Positions 46,081-59,189 of a DNA stretch of 64,000 nucleotides are shown piece by piece. Source of the DNA: Acanthosoma haemorrhoidale (lineage: Eukaryota; Arthropoda; Insecta; Hemiptera; Acanthosomatidae). Position 1 is the stretch's first letter. Each line of letters starts with the position of its first letter. The position numbers were made by a program, and so were the translations under genes. The stretch lies in the NCBI GenBank assembly GCA_930367205.1, contig OV884012.1, positions 152,473,405 to 152,537,404 of the forward strand. Reading direction: 5' to 3'. The notes below the pieces were generated by a model, which searched no databases, was not told where the DNA came from, and saw nothing but the letters and a program-made list of their open reading frames with translations.

Positions 46081-47058
46081 TTGATGTTTAGAATGTCCTG
46101 AGCGTGTGTGGCTCTCGCGCTCATGGTCAGCCTCCGCTAGCTCTTATCCAGTGAGGCGGCTGACGGAGGGTCCTCAGCGTGGGGGAGTTCCCATGACTCC
46201 CCTTCCTCCTTCACACGCGAGGGAGGTGACAACCATGTGGATTTGGGAGGTCTCTGGGCTGTTTGTAAATACTGTATAAATGAGCAAGTGAATTAAATTG
46301 TAAATATGGTATGAATGAGACCATTTATCACAATTACTTATTGCCCAATGAGGCAGATTTAATTGGAAAATATGTACACGATACCTGAGAATTTTGCTGA
46401 TCCTGATGGTCTCAGGGGAAATACTAAATAAAGTAGAATCGAATGAACAAAATCTAATACAAGACACTGACACAAGAATGAAAACCTGACAAAAAAACAA
46501 TGCCCCTTACTACGTCAGCATCAAAACCCTTCATAAAGGTCCTAATATACCCTACATTCTAGAACTCATCCCTTCCAAGTTCATGAAATTCCATAGTAAC
46601 CTATCCAACCACCCTAATCCCTTAGCACAGTTATTGCACTGCACCACTCATCCCTATAATCCTCCTCGGAGACTGAAACACACGGCAGTGGCCTCGTGAC
46701 CTGCTATAAATACATAACAGTGGGAGTCCTGGCAATGGCAAGTTTCTCCAATAGTGTCCTTAGCGCATGTGGCTCTCGTGCTCTTCGTCAGCCTCCACTG
46801 GCTCGTATCCGGTGACGCGGCTGACAGAGGAGCGTGAGGGACTTCCTAAGACTCCGCTTCCCCTTTCGCATGCGAGGGAGGTGACAACCATGTGGATTTG
46901 GGAGGTCTCTGTGCTGTTTGTAAATACGCTCGTACTTTATGAATGAGCAAGTGAATTAAATTGTAAATATGGTATGAATGAGATCATTTATCACAATTAC
47001 TTATTGCCCAATGAGGCAGATTGTAATTTTATCATAATAAAGTTGTTGATGTTTAGAA
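46081..47058 (+). mobile_element. dimeric family A insertion bounded by one TSD
   Basis: TTGATGTTTAGAA occurs at 46081-46093 and 47046-47058. Between them lie a 5'-truncated 3' end (46094-46363), a 135-bp unrelated stretch, and a second longer 3' end (46499-47045, from GCCCCTTACTACGTCAGC to AATAAAGTTG). One TSD around two partial copies suggests a single insertion of a composite RNA, or later insertion or duplication within one copy. Confidence 0.75.
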
Positions 47059-47207
47059 AGGTAAACTGCTGGTCAATCAAAAGCGACAGTAATCTAAACC
47101 CAGACTTTAAGAAAAGATACTCTTAATGAAAAAAAAAGAACTTCGTCCATATTCCTTGAGCCTCGACGGTCTCAAGGTTTCATCTGGGGCAAGGTTTCTC
47201 TTTTCAA

Positions 47208-47570
47208 CCCTGCAGCCTGATTGACCAAAGCTGATAAGCCATTTCATAAGTCATCATATATATATATACATATATATGTAAGACAATTATTGAAGGTGGG
47301 GTGAATAAACTGAAATCAGTTTCTCTGTAAACAAAGAAACGGCAATTACAGTTTATAATTATCACTTCTTTATTCACACTCTAATTACAACTTTAGTTAC
47401 TTAATGTAACCTTTCTCTATCCTCTCACTTTTTAGAATCTTGCTGAAAGCTCTGTCTAGTGGTGGCCAGTAGAAGCAGCGCGGCAAATTCAAATTAAAGA
47501 AAGTATACTTTATATATGTGATGACTTATAAGATGGCTTATCAGGTTTGTTCAATCAAGCTGCAGGGTAC
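47208..47570. mobile_element. MITE-like element with ~60-bp inverted repeats
   Basis: CCTGCAGCCTGATTGACCAA at the left is inverted at the right end (CTTGATTGAACAAACCTGATAAGCC on the minus strand). Both arms run into TA-rich sequence ending the repeat. The interior has no transposase. No clear TSD was seen. Confidence 0.7.
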
Positions 47571-47607
47571 ATATATATGTGTGTGACAGGCAGTGAGTAT
47601 ATACCTA

Positions 47608-48887
47608 CACGCCTGTCAAAACTTTAGGACCACCTCAATTTTTCGGGATGAACTCAAATAAAACCAAAATTTTAATACAACAATGAGTAAATAACGGTGA
47701 TTTAAACTTGGAGACTGATGTAATGTAGCGACAAAAATGATTAATTTATAGGTTTTTTTCTTCAAAAAATCATCATTTTACTTTTCAAGACAACTTTGAC
47801 CCCTCGTAAGATTCTTTCGTGTGTCTAATGTTTCAAATAGCATGTTATTCCAAAAACTTTGCAGGAGCACCCAAATGCATTTTTGTAAAATTGGAGCACG
47901 ACCTCAGACCTCTTCCCTAAGCCAATCAATTGCATTGAGATCCGAAGATTAAGTTGGCCACATCACGTTACCCAAAAATCCTTTATCTGTTTTTTCTTGA
48001 AAATAGCCCCTCCAAAGATGGACGAATGTTTTAGATCATTATTCTACTGCTTAACAAAACCAAAACCAACTAAGCGAAGCCAGAAGGAATTGACTGGTCT
48101 TACAAAATGCCTTTGTGCATCTCTTTTTTTGGTACAAAACCTTTTGTAAATCTGATTGAGATGTTCTTTTCCAATGCCAGAAAAACACCTCCACATAAGA
48201 ACCGAACCTCCATGCTATACGGTTGGAATTATTTACTGACGAACTAACTTTTCTGACGTTGTTCGATGAACCATAATCCCGCGATTAGATCTAAACACTT
48301 GAAACTTTGATTCGCCCGTTCAAAGTACTTTTCTCCAATCCTCCCACGTGAGCAACTCCCCTCAGGTGACTTTTTTGATTATCAGCAGGACTCAAAAGTG
48401 GTTTCTGTGTACTGATGTGTGCGATCAAGTTGACCTCCATGAATTGTTCTGATTACTGTTTTGAAAATCCTTTAATTGGTGGCGGTGTCAACCTCAGCCC
48501 GAATCTTGGGACCAGCGAGTGTTACATTGCTCTTCCTTTAAAATGTACGCATATGTTGAGCACGGCAGTTTTTGACATTTTTAGTTTAGCATGAAGACTT
48601 CTTGACTTTGTGTATTTTTTGTAGATGGAACTAAACAGTTTAACAGCAAATTCCTTATTTTCACCAAGTTTTACTGGCAAAAACAGAACCTTTTGAAGTT
48701 TGCGGTTGAGAGAATATTAGCTCTAAATGTCTGACTGAATTCTGATAATAAGAATTTATTGCAAATAAAAGTTACTATAAGGTTATCTATGTAACTCTAT
48801 ATTTACTATTAGAGGTGATTCAGGTTTTAAATGATCTTAACGTAGATTTGATATAAATAACTAGGGGGTCCCAAACGTTTGACCGTG
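47608..48887 (-). mobile_element. degenerate Tc1-like transposon, 1.28 kb
   Basis: The ends carry related inverted repeats: CACGCCTGTCAAAACTTTAGG at the left and, read from the other strand at the right, CACGGTCAAACGTTTGGGAC. TA lies just outside the left end (47606-47607). The length is typical of a complete Tc1 element. Confidence 0.85.
47850..48560 (-). pseudogene. Tc1-like transposase pseudogene
   Basis: The minus strand shows, in broken frames, the diagnostic Tc1 series. The ESKFQVFRSNRG block includes a decayed first catalytic region (TGES where SDES is usual). Next is GGSVLMWRCFSGIGKEHL, equivalent to GGSVMVWGCFS. The last is WPT followed by a stop and SSDLNAIDWL, equivalent to WPAQSPDLNPIE. 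Multiple stops and shifts make it inactive. Confidence 0.82.
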
Positions 48888-50257
48888 ATTAGTGAACTTC
48901 AAGGGCAATTTAGTTTATAAACAACGGTTAAGAAAGACTTCTGTTTCTGTTGACAATGTTGGCACTTGTAGCCAAACGAACACATGTAATATATAACCTA
49001 TGAATAAACGAGCTGATTGAATATAATGGTATAGAAAGTGCACAGAAGAAACGAATGAAGAAAATGCACAGTTAGGCTAAGCCCCGACATAATCAAAGAA
49101 TAGATTATGTTTTGAACATAAAAAGTTATGAGTTTAAAATAATTCAAAAGCTATTTTTTTTTTAGTACAGTTTTATAAATACGTTTTTGTTTATTGTGTG
49201 CACAAGTGTTTCTCGCTTGTGTAATTTGCTGATAGTGCATTACAAAACAGTCTGATGTTCCTCAAGATTCATTGCTAATCAGATAAACATTTAACTCCAA
49301 AAAATAATAAAAATACATATGTATTCACTGTATGTGTATTACTATTTAAGTATGATACCGTCAGTTGAAGCCTACGGTCATTTAAAGAAAATATATGCAT
49401 TTCGGCAGTTTCTTATGCTATATATTTGCTCGAGAAAAAGCAGAAACACTAATTTTATAAATTTTTTAAACGGACGAACTTGATGAATATAAATGTACTT
49501 TTCTTTGATAGAAAGGAGATTTTACGACATTTGTTAATGGTTTCTCTTGTATCATTTTCTTCAACATTTTCCGCTTTTCAGTGCCATCTCTTTCAAGATA
49601 CCGATCTATGTCATCTTTGATACCGATCCTCTTATTTATATTTTTCTTGTCCACGATGCCATTCTATTCCAATTTTTGCTTGGTTTAATGAATGAACTGA
49701 TAATTCCAAGTGCCCAGTGGTGACGACTCTGCGACGAACGAAGAATATAAAATCATTAATCATCCCGACCTTTTGTGCGTTCAGGTCCAAAGAATGAAGT
49801 TCAACGTACCCTAAATATATTTCAGGTGTATTCGTTTGTTTCTAATACTTCATTGTAGTGTGTCTGGACAGAACCAGTTCGAACCCGTGCCAGGCCTGGC
49901 GGATTCCTAACCGATCCTTTGAACTTTATCGACATTACGTCCACACTCACACTGCTGTTATATTATTCCAAGATATGTAAATGCATTTATACAATAATAA
50001 TGTTTAATGTAATTTGTCACTCGTAATCGTTAATATGGATGAAGATATCGTCAAGAACAGTGCCAATCTTTGGAATCGATTCAAACGTGTCAAGTTAAAA
50101 AAAAAACGAAAATACTGATTATTATTGTGCTTATTTTCCTTCTTATTAGTCAGATCTATTGAACAGTACATGAGATATTCTCTAAATTCGTTTTTCCAGC
50201 ATCATCTCTTTTTATATAAACTGTAATGTGCCTCATCACATAATTTTTTTTTAATTA

Positions 50258-50825
50258 AGATAAAATTACAATCGGCCTGATTGGGCTATAAGCAATTGTG
50301 ATAAATGATCTCATTCATACCAATTTACAATTTTCATTCACTCGTTCATTCATACTATATATATAAACAGCGCAGAGGCCCCCAAGTCCACATGGTTGTC
50401 ACCTTCCTCGCGTGCGAAGGAGGAAGTGGAGTCTTGGGAATTCCCCCACGCTAATCCGTCAGCCGCGTCACTGGATAAGAGCCAGCGGAGGCTGACCAAG
50501 AGCGCGTGAGCCACAGACGCTCAGGACATGATTGGCGAAACTGGCCATTGCCAGGACTCCCGCTGTTACGGATTTATAGCAGGTCACGAGGCCACTGCCG
50601 TTTTAGTCTCCGAGGAGGATTATAGGGATGAGTGGTGCAGTGCAATGACTGTGCTAGGGAACTAGGGTGGTTGGATAGGTTGCTATGGAATTTTATGAAC
50701 TTGGAAGGGATGAGTTCAAGAATGTAGGGTATATTCAGATCATTATAAAGGGTTTTGTTGCTGTAGTAATAAGGGGCATTTACTACTGTTCTCAGGACTT
50801 TTGATTGAAAGGATTGGATGCGCTA
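50258..50825 (-). mobile_element. family A LINE 3' end, antisense
   Basis: This well-preserved antisense copy covers the 3' UTR and RT C-terminal tail, ending at AAAGGATTGGATGCGC, the same 5' breakpoint region as the copy at 16281-16953. Confidence 0.85.
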
Positions 50826-51964
50826 ACACATCAATCTATAGTTATTTTATTACTTCGGTGTTTCAACCTCGGTTTATTATTACTTTCACTGTCAAAGAAG
50901 AGATTACAGTAGGCTTCAGTTTTTCTGTCATAATCCCTTTTTGACTTATCTACCTTTTTCTATGATTTTAGTCTTATATCAAGGGTCTTATTAGGATCAT
51001 TACTTCTCATATTTTTTTTGAAACCGCTATCTTTATTAAGTTACCTTCATTTAGTCTTTGCAGTGGATTTAGGCATCTTTAGGTTTGGCAAATGTTTCAA
51101 ACCTTTTTTTTTTTTCACGGACTCATATTCTAACGGTTGGAAGTGTTTTCAATGTTGCGATGGGCCCCCGTACCTCAAATTGACTATCGGCAGATTAACA
51201 GCTTTATTAAATCTATATAACCTAGAAATAATTTTTACATAAATTAAAATTCCCTCCCAGGGTAGGGTTCCAGATCAGATCGCCATCGTGCGATTCGTGC
51301 TAATCATTCTCATGCTGCACGGCTTCCTTTAATCCTTGCATTTTAAGTATCATATTAGCTGATGCTTCTAGGAATATGAGGCAATGGACAAAAGTTAATA
51401 TATACAGTCATAAAAAAAATTGAAGTAATGAAGTCTGGAGTAAATTATAACCACTTATAATTATATGAGTTTTCGCATTGTAAATATTTAAAATTGAGTT
51501 AATTTCAATTTCTACAATCTTCTTATGGCAATTTATTCCGTTTACGAATACTTTCTGAATATAACACTATTTTTAAGAATTGATTAACTTGCAAATTATG
51601 ATGCTGTGTTTTTATTAAATACAAAAAAATAAGTCTGTAGCCTTAACTCCAAGGACAAATAAATGGAGACCAGTTATTAAATAAAACTTGTCAATTATTT
51701 CAGCTTGTCATGCAATCATTACGGCTTTGATCTAACGCGTTGTTATCAATTAAACAGCGTTTTTCGTTGCTATCTATATAAAAAAAAATGTTTTTAAGTA
51801 AAAAAAACATTGTTATACGTCCTGCATCATTTTTATTGACGATCAGACGATAAATTTCAAACCACAGTGACAGATTGTAGCACCTATCAATGAGCCTATT
51901 GGTGTTTCTAGGAACTACCACTAGATAGACTCACATGCTCTGTTGCCATTCATACCCTGTGTAC

Positions 51965-52122
51965 AATGCTCCATTATCTCTCTCATTCAGGTAGTATTTT
52001 CACACAGCCCAGAGACCTCCAAACTTCGCATGATTGTCAGCCCCCTCGCATGCGAAAGAGGAAGCTGTGGCTTGGGAGGGCCGCCACGATACTCCCGCAC
52101 GATACGAGCCAGTGGAGGCTGG
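51965..52122 (-). mobile_element. diverged family A-like 3' UTR fragment
   Basis: It shares the ACAGCCCAGAGACCTCC and CTCGCATGCGAAAGAGGAAG blocks with family A but diverges on both sides. It may belong to a related subfamily. Confidence 0.6.
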
Positions 52123-52287
52123 ATGAGAGCAAAGCTAAGGCTCCCCGGCCGGGGCCCAGGAGACACCTCAGTCCTAAATGTCAGGTGGTGCTTACAGAAG
52201 TATAACCGAGCAATGTTTACAACTTCCCACACACATGGGAAAGTTCAAATAATCCAAGTACCTTTGAGTTAACACGCTACGTACTCG

Positions 52288-52476
52288 TTGACTAGTAATG
52301 CCCCCGTATCTTTAGACCTCGGCCCCAAGGCGCTAATAAAAAAATTTGAAGTGCTCACCATTCAAGATTTCATCAAAAGAAGGCACATCAAATTCTTCGA
52401 CTCACAACCCACTATTCTCCGACCTTCAACCACCACCAATGCCCGTCAGATGGAAGCACTGCTGGACAGAAATTGA
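52288..52476 (+). pseudogene. family B-related RT C-terminal fragment
   Basis: The short frame reads FIKRRHIKFFDSQ, matching the IRRRHIKFFDSL C-terminal motif of family B RT, and then a PPPMPVRWK region (partly shifted) equivalent to PPLPHRWQ. It is a diverged relative of family B, not family A. Confidence 0.75.
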
Positions 52477-52479
52477 ACG

Positions 52480-53200
52480 TGCACATTCGTGCAGCTCCCA
52501 GTGCGCACCTCCCCAATTAAGGGTATATCGCATGAGCCTGGAAATCGTAAAAGGAAGTCATGAACCTACCAACTAACTCGAAACCACGCGCCTTGCCGGG
52601 GCAGTCAGCCGGCAAGGCGCGAAGAAACGTGTAACCACCGGCCCCGCCGTCAGTGCACAGGCAACCTCCGAAGAGGATCCTGCCACCAAGCCCACGGACG
52701 CAGCGGCTAACCTGCTCCTCTCCCGGCGTCCCCTTGGGGGAGGGTTTCCAGCTCCCCCGTTTTGAGGTATCCCATCCGGCGCCACCGGCCCTCAGCTCCT
52801 GGGTAATCGGAGTTATTTTTGTGGGGAGTAGACGTACCGGAGAGCGGCCTATAGACTGCTATAGACACTGCTGGACAGCCGAAGCCTGGAGGATGACAGA
52901 CGTCATAGAACCCGAGGACTGAACGATCTACACCCCTCCGAGAGATCGAGGCCAATCTCCCGGCCGACTACCGAAGCTACAAGACCCCATCTACCTGTTT
53001 AAGCAGGGTCGACCTTCCGGCCGAGAGGCCGACTTATTTCAGGCCCCTGCGTGGGTGGGCCAGGCTTGACCTGGCCGACTACAAACCATTGCCTAGGTAC
53101 CCCTAGGCTCCACCCTCGGTAGACTCTCACTACCTTCCTGAATCCACCCGCCTCCTTTAGGCACTCCACACCCTATATCCTTCTCATACATCCTTCAAAC
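52480..53200 (+). other. GC-rich segment of unknown origin
   Basis: It stands out from the AT-rich surroundings. It contains a perfect hairpin (52587-52621) and several palindromic CGGCCGAGAGGCCG-type motifs near 53015-53030. It lies between a family B-like RT tail and the long family A copy, so it could be the 3' UTR of one or the 5' region of the other. The overlapping ORFs on both strands show no domain. Confidence 0.45.
52587..52621. repeat. perfect 13-bp GC-rich stem with 9-nt loop
   Basis: CGCGCCTTGCCGG (52587-52599) is inverted as CCGGCAAGGCGCG (52609-52621). Confidence 0.9.
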
Positions 53201-53689
53201 GGGGGACTCCCCTTAGTGAAAGGCACTCATTAGCCCAAAATAATTTTCCTTTTATTTTTCCCACATCCTAGTTTTTATAACTTTGAGAGCTAAGGAAGAT
53301 AAAAAAGAAAAAAAAAGCTAAGGGCACCGACTATCCAATGACAGAATGCAGTGTTGTAAGGTTGTATCCCCACATAAGTTCTAATGGGTTTCCATGATCG
53401 GAGGAATATTCTATTTATAAGGTTTTAACGGTAGGTTCTTCGTTTCTTAATGCTTCCTGCAAACTAAGGCTATTTAAAATAAATCTATACCAAAGCCACC
53501 TATAGAGGACTATATATAAATCACGGTTACATTTTACATTTCGAAGGTGCTTATCGGCTGTTAGGGTAGCCGTATGTAAGTGTACTATTCTCATACAAGT
53601 AAGCACTACATCTTCTCAAAGATCGGAAATTTAGCTTCAATTACTTTCAATTTATAGTCCACTGCAGTGTCAATCAGCTCCTTCCCTTT

Positions 53690-55970
53690 ACCCCCTCACT
53701 CTTTCATCAATGTGCTGCCCTCCTAACATTCCCGATTCCCAATCCATCTCCTTTCTAGAATCCATCGGACTTCGTTTCCTTGTGGGTGGGAACTTTAATG
53801 CGAAGCACCAACATTCGGGGTTAACATCCACGAATACACGATGACGTGCTTTGGGGTCTGCACTCGCACGGAAACATTGCTCCACTATCTCTCCTGACAC
53901 AGCCACCAATCTCAGATCCCAACCGAAATCCTGATCTCCTTGACTTTTTTTTCTACAATAGTTTAGGAACACTAAACTATTCACTCACACGCTTCGATGA
54001 CCTCTCCCCGAGTCCTTTGGTCCTAAAAATTTCCCTAAGACCTATTTAAAAACTGTCTCATCCTTCATTTATCAGAGGCCTAATTGACTTGGACCACTTC
54101 CGCCAGCTTCTCACAGATTCCTTAGACCTCAAAATGTCCCTGAAAACATCCTCTAAAAGACCTAGACGATGCAGTGCATTCTTTCTCTACTCTGGTCCAG
54201 AGGTCAGCTTGGGAGGCATCGTCGCCCCATCGTCATCCAAAAATTCACAATCGTAATCGTTTACCTCAGCATCTCCAAGATCTAATCCAATCCAAACACC
54301 ACCCTAGAACAATGTGGCAAAGATCCCGGCATCCTGCTAATCGCCGCTCTTACAATCAGTACTGCAGGTTGGTAAAGTGGCTATTGGCATCCTTTCGTCT
54401 CGACTCCGTAAATTCCCACCTCTCCTCTCTGTCCACCAGGGATAACTCCCTGTGTAATGTAACTAAAAAAATCCTAAAGTATCATCCTGTTTCACACCCA
54501 CTCCGTCGTGATGATGGGTCCTGGGTGGCTTCTTACCCATACTTTCTCATCAAAACCATACTCACAGCACAACTGTTGAAGATTTCCTCACTTCACCTAC
54601 ACCTCTCTCACTTCCACCAAAAACCGGTAACCCACCTAAGGTCAAATACCTTCTGAAAAACTTATCTTACCAAAAATCCCCTGGATATGATCTCCTTACT
54701 CCTCAAATTCTCAAACAACTCCCTCCTAAAACCATAATCTTCCTAACTTACATATATAATTGCATTATCCGAACGACGCACTTTGCTCTTCTCTGGAAAC
54801 ATTCCATTATTGTCCTATTCGCCAAACCCGGAAAATCACCCAACGACGCCTCATCTTACCGTCCAATTAGCCTACTCCCTATCCTCTCAAAAATATTTGA
54901 GAAACTCCTCTTAAAACGTCTACTTCCAATTGTCGAATCCGAAAACCTTTTTCCTATACACCAGTTTGACTTCCATCAACAACATTCCACTACTAAACAA
55001 GGCCTTCGCGTTGTTGATCACATTTCCACAGCCCTTGAATCCAAACAGTATTGCACTGCTGCATTTCTGGACATAGCTCAAGCTTTTGACAGGATTTGGC
55101 ACGCAGGTTTGCTTTACAAGCTCAAACCATGTCTGCCACTGGCCATTTACCTAATCCTAAAGTCCTACCTTTCAAACCGCTTCTTCCAAGTATACGTCCA
55201 AGTATAGTATGGTTTAGAATATTCTAGCTACTAACCCATAAAGCAGGAGTTCAATAGGGCAGTGTCCTGGATCCTATCCTCTATAATCTATACACCACTG
55301 ATGCCCCCTCTACTCCCATTACCTTCTTGGCCACATTTGCAGATGACACTGCAGTCCTGTAATCCACCCAGACCCCAACATAGCATCCCATAAACTTCAA
55401 AAAAACCTTAAAGAGATCGAGTATTTGTCCAACCAATGGCGGATCAAAGTTAATGAAGCATAATGCACCCACATTACTTATACCCTCTGCCACAAGTCTT
55501 GTCCACCAGTTTTTTTTTAAATTCCATTCCTCTTCCTGTATCCGGACAGTACGTTATTTAGGCTTCCATCTCGACAAAATACTGACATGGAACCGACACA
55601 AGGCTAAAAAGACAAGAACTAAACAGACCCTTTGGATGACTGTACAGGCTACTTCGAAGGACAACCCATCTCTCAATAGAAAATAAATTACTAATCTATA
55701 AACTTATACTTAAGCCGATCTAGACATACGGAATAGAGCTATGGAGGACAGTAAAAAAGTCAAACATCAAGTGCATCCAATCATTTCAATCAAAAGTCCT
55801 GAGAGCAATAGTAAATGCCCCTTATTATGTCAACAACAAAACCCTTCACAATGATCTGAATATACCCTACATTCTTGAACTCCCTTGAATCCCTTCCAAG
55901 TTCATGAAATTCCATAGTAACCTACCCTACCACTCTAATCCCCCAGCACAGTCGTGCTGCACCACTCATC
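53690..55970 (+). pseudogene. family A endonuclease-reverse transcriptase ORF2, broken
   Basis: This encoded the protein that nicks the target DNA and reverse-transcribes the element RNA. In order: an APE-type endonuclease block with LVGGNFNAKHQHSG (equivalent to the GDFNAKH motif) near 53780; an EN-RT linker open as a 160-codon frame (54174-54656); the RT block SSYRPISLLPILSKIFEKL near 54855; the palm block FLDIAQAFDRIWHAGLL near 55070; a broken G-x-P-QGSVL box near 55250; and the catalytic FADDT near 55340. The C-terminal region with LGFHLDK follows near 55560. Stops and frameshifts occur throughout, so it is not functional. Confidence 0.87.
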
Positions 55971-56337
55971 CCTATAATCCTCCTCGGAGACTAAAACGGC
56001 CTCGTCACCTGCTACAAATACGTGACAGTGGGAGTCCTGGCAATGGCCAGTTTCTCCAACCATGCCCTGAGCGATTGTAGCTCTCGCGCTCTTGGTCATT
56101 CTCCGCTGGCTCTTATCCAGTGACGCTGCTGACGGAGGAGCGTGGGGGACTAAGACCCCACTTCCTCTTACGCATGCGAGGCAGGTGACACCTATGTGGA
56201 CTTGGGAGGTCTCTTGGCTATTTGTAAATACTGTATAAATGAGCGAGTCAATGAAAATTGTAAATATGGTATGAATGAGATCATTTATCACAATTACTTA
56301 TTGCTCAATAAGGCAGATTGCAATTTTATCACAATAA
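53690..56337 (+). mobile_element. family A Jockey-like LINE, longest copy
   Basis: About 2.65 kb in sense orientation: endonuclease C-terminal part, linker, reverse transcriptase and 3' UTR, ending ACAATAAAAAG. ORF1 and the endonuclease N-terminus are absent or unrecognised upstream. It serves as the reference for the other family A fragments. The 3' UTR has no long A-tail. Confidence 0.88.
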
Positions 56338-57506
56338 AAAGAAAATTACTAGTCAGTGGGTTTGATGCATATATATTACAAGATTTTTCTTTACTTTTGG
56401 AAACCTCTAATGATGCTGAAAGTAATAGAAAGACCATAAAATATAATTCTCTGCAATAGATAATTAATTTCTTGTTCGTAGGGAAAATCGAGATTTTTCA
56501 TTCGAAACCATTTGTTAATTGATACTATCACTTCATTGATGTTTATTCTATTATTTATACAATAGATCTTGTTCCTTGTTGAGTAGGAAGTGCGTTTTAT
56601 TTTTAAAATCTAAAAGTATTAACTCATCTTTGTTACACTGGTGAGAACCTTGTTGGATCCCGACATTCCTTCGACAAATCGGAGTACAGTATCCCTCAGT
56701 CCCTATACTCCCTACCCTGTGATCTGTGAGTATTGGCTGCCAGGCACAAGGTACCTTAATTATAAATTTCAAAAGAACAATGTTTGTTTCATGTTTAACA
56801 TGAAATTTCATTATTTTTGCATACAACACAAATACCACTGTTTCAGAAAGTTTATATTTTGGTCGGTGGAACGTTTATCTCGCGACGACTGTCTGACTCA
56901 CACGCTGTTTAGTTCTAAGCAATCAGCACTATTCTTTACATCCAGAGTTATAAAATACAACTGGGGTTGGGGTGGATGATCCTCAGAACTTTTGTTGCAC
57001 AGAATCACTAAACGCCCAACTTTCCTGAAAGACGTATCCTATGTTCATGCCAGAGGATTAAACACATGTAATCTATATATTGGATAGTGTTCTTCATTGT
57101 TGCAAGATCAATTAATACTTTTAAATAGATTTTCTCTAGTGATGTTTTCAATTCGCCTTTGAATTTTACTAACATTTTTAATTTGCTCTTCCGGTTTAAT
57201 AAAAAAAAAACTCAATTACTATCCTTCATAAATCAAACAATGAATAAAAATTATTTCATTTATTACTGGTGATGTAAGCCAATTTTATTTATTTACAACA
57301 TTAGACATTATATATTCTCAGATGGCTGAAGGAGTTTTTTGAACTGTTCCAAAAAATATTTATATAAGTTATCTCACTTTCAAGGAGTAAACCAGGACTA
57401 ACTGAGCGAGTCCACTTAAGAGATTAGATAAGCGCACAATTTGACGGACGACAATGCGTTTCTGGTTTAGCCTTGGTCAGGTTCTTCAGGGATTTAGGAA
57501 CATTTT

Positions 57507-57785
57507 ATGACCAGTGAATTTCTACAAACCACCAAGTCCAAGGGCAAAGTTTGGCCCAATGCTCCTCTTCTGTCGCCCGGGGTACGAATTTCGTTTTCGG
57601 CAAATGGCTATGTGAGGCCCATGCCGAAAGTTTCTCTTTGCAGTTCCAGAAAATATCTTCTGCTGGAAGAAATTATCATGTCCAGATCGTCCGTGTAGCA
57701 ATTGGACTTTCAAATATTGCAACAGAACACCGTTGCCTAGATGGTTGTGTCGCTGGCAGGTTTTCTTAAAGCCAATAGTAAACAA
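57507..57785. other. overlapping ORFs, possible decayed coding relic
   Basis: Three frames (57507-57698 +, 57551-57769 + and 57522-57785 -) are open across a patch that is less AT-rich than its surroundings. No motif is recognised in any of them, so the coding strand cannot be chosen. A relic of an old insertion is possible. Confidence 0.2.
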
Positions 57786-58023
57786 GCACTTCGCGTTGGC
57801 TTAGGCTCGTGTCAACACAAAGTAAAGGGGAACAGTCAGACTGAAATTGTTATAAGGTGGATACAATAGCGACCCTATACGACACCACTGCCCTACCTAT
57901 GAGTAGGTTGGTTCATGTGGTCCCATATATCCTTAAGGGGAAGAAATTAAGCCACAGCAGAACAGAGAGGAAACATATCTTTCTCAAGGAAAATAATTTA
58001 CATTTAATATATTAACATTAATA

Positions 58024-58224
58024 TCACCTTTTCAGAGTCAGTTCAGTCTAGTCACGTATAATGTGTATTATACTTGTTTATTCCATTATATAATTTTTAC
58101 AGAATAACAAAACCTGTATATAATGTAGCGAAGCTACAGGAAATACAAATATAATTTGTAAATAGATTCGCCTGAGGATCTATAATTGTATATAATTGTC
58201 TGTAAATTTAAAGGGGCTATGAAA
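58024..58224 (+). mobile_element. family B LINE 3' UTR fragment
   Basis: This sense copy contains the 3' UTR only (from AGTCAGTTCAGTCTAGTCACG to GGGGCTATG plus an A run). It closely matches 15098-15310. Confidence 0.85.
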
Positions 58225-59189
58225 AAAAAATATATATACATAAATCAAAAAAATTCACTAATCTTCTCAAATAAATATTACTAAATTATTATCATTAACA
58301 AAAATAATATTAAAAACAGAACTTATAAAAAAAAATTGTACGAAAGGTAAATATTAATATAAATTGACAGTAAATGAAGATATGAACATTTAATAATGAG
58401 TTTAAAGTAATACCACATTCCAATATTTCTGTACACATCAGAAAAAAATATGAAGTATTTTCAACTTGAATGCAGTAATAGGATTTAGCACCTTGGTCAG
58501 ATCTTGATCATAACTGGATTCAAGAAACAAAGCCCCTAGGGTACATGGGGCAGGTAAATAATATGTAATAAAGATCTTCATTTTCTTTCATATTGCAGAG
58601 AAGGCATTGTTTCTGTGGGATTATTCGCACTATTTCATTCTTATCGTATATTCACAGTTTTATTAAGCGTCTTCTGGATAATCTGAGCTGGGTTGTAAAC
58701 TTCAATAGAATGTGAATATTTGAATAAAAGGCATTCAACTGATCGCTATTATAATGGTTGCTATATGCAGATTGTAAGATAAAATTCTTTGTTTAACATT
58801 CTATATTATTATCAACTTATTTCCAATAATAATATCAAACAAAGGACCATTTATAACCTCTTTACTATTAAACGTGTGTGATAAAAAATATAATCGAATT
58901 ACTATCATTTAATCAGTATAGGACAACATCAAACCAATAATAAAAAGATTTTGTTCCTAATTGTTATAGACGGTAGAAGCATTGTTTATACTGAGAAGTG
59001 CGGGATCTTGTTGGCAATACAGAGATTTTTTATTTCTTCCAAATAGGAAATGAGCTGGTTTATACATAAACCCACACATTAAAACTATTAACGTATTATA
59101 AAATTTATATGACGAACGGTCATGATAAGCAATGCTTCGTTCTCTAAACATTGCAAAATTATGTTATTGAAACTTCGATATTGAGCTAA

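Noticed and set aside
49870..49915. Box B-like GTTCGAACCC
   Set aside because: No convincing box A on either strand at the right spacing.
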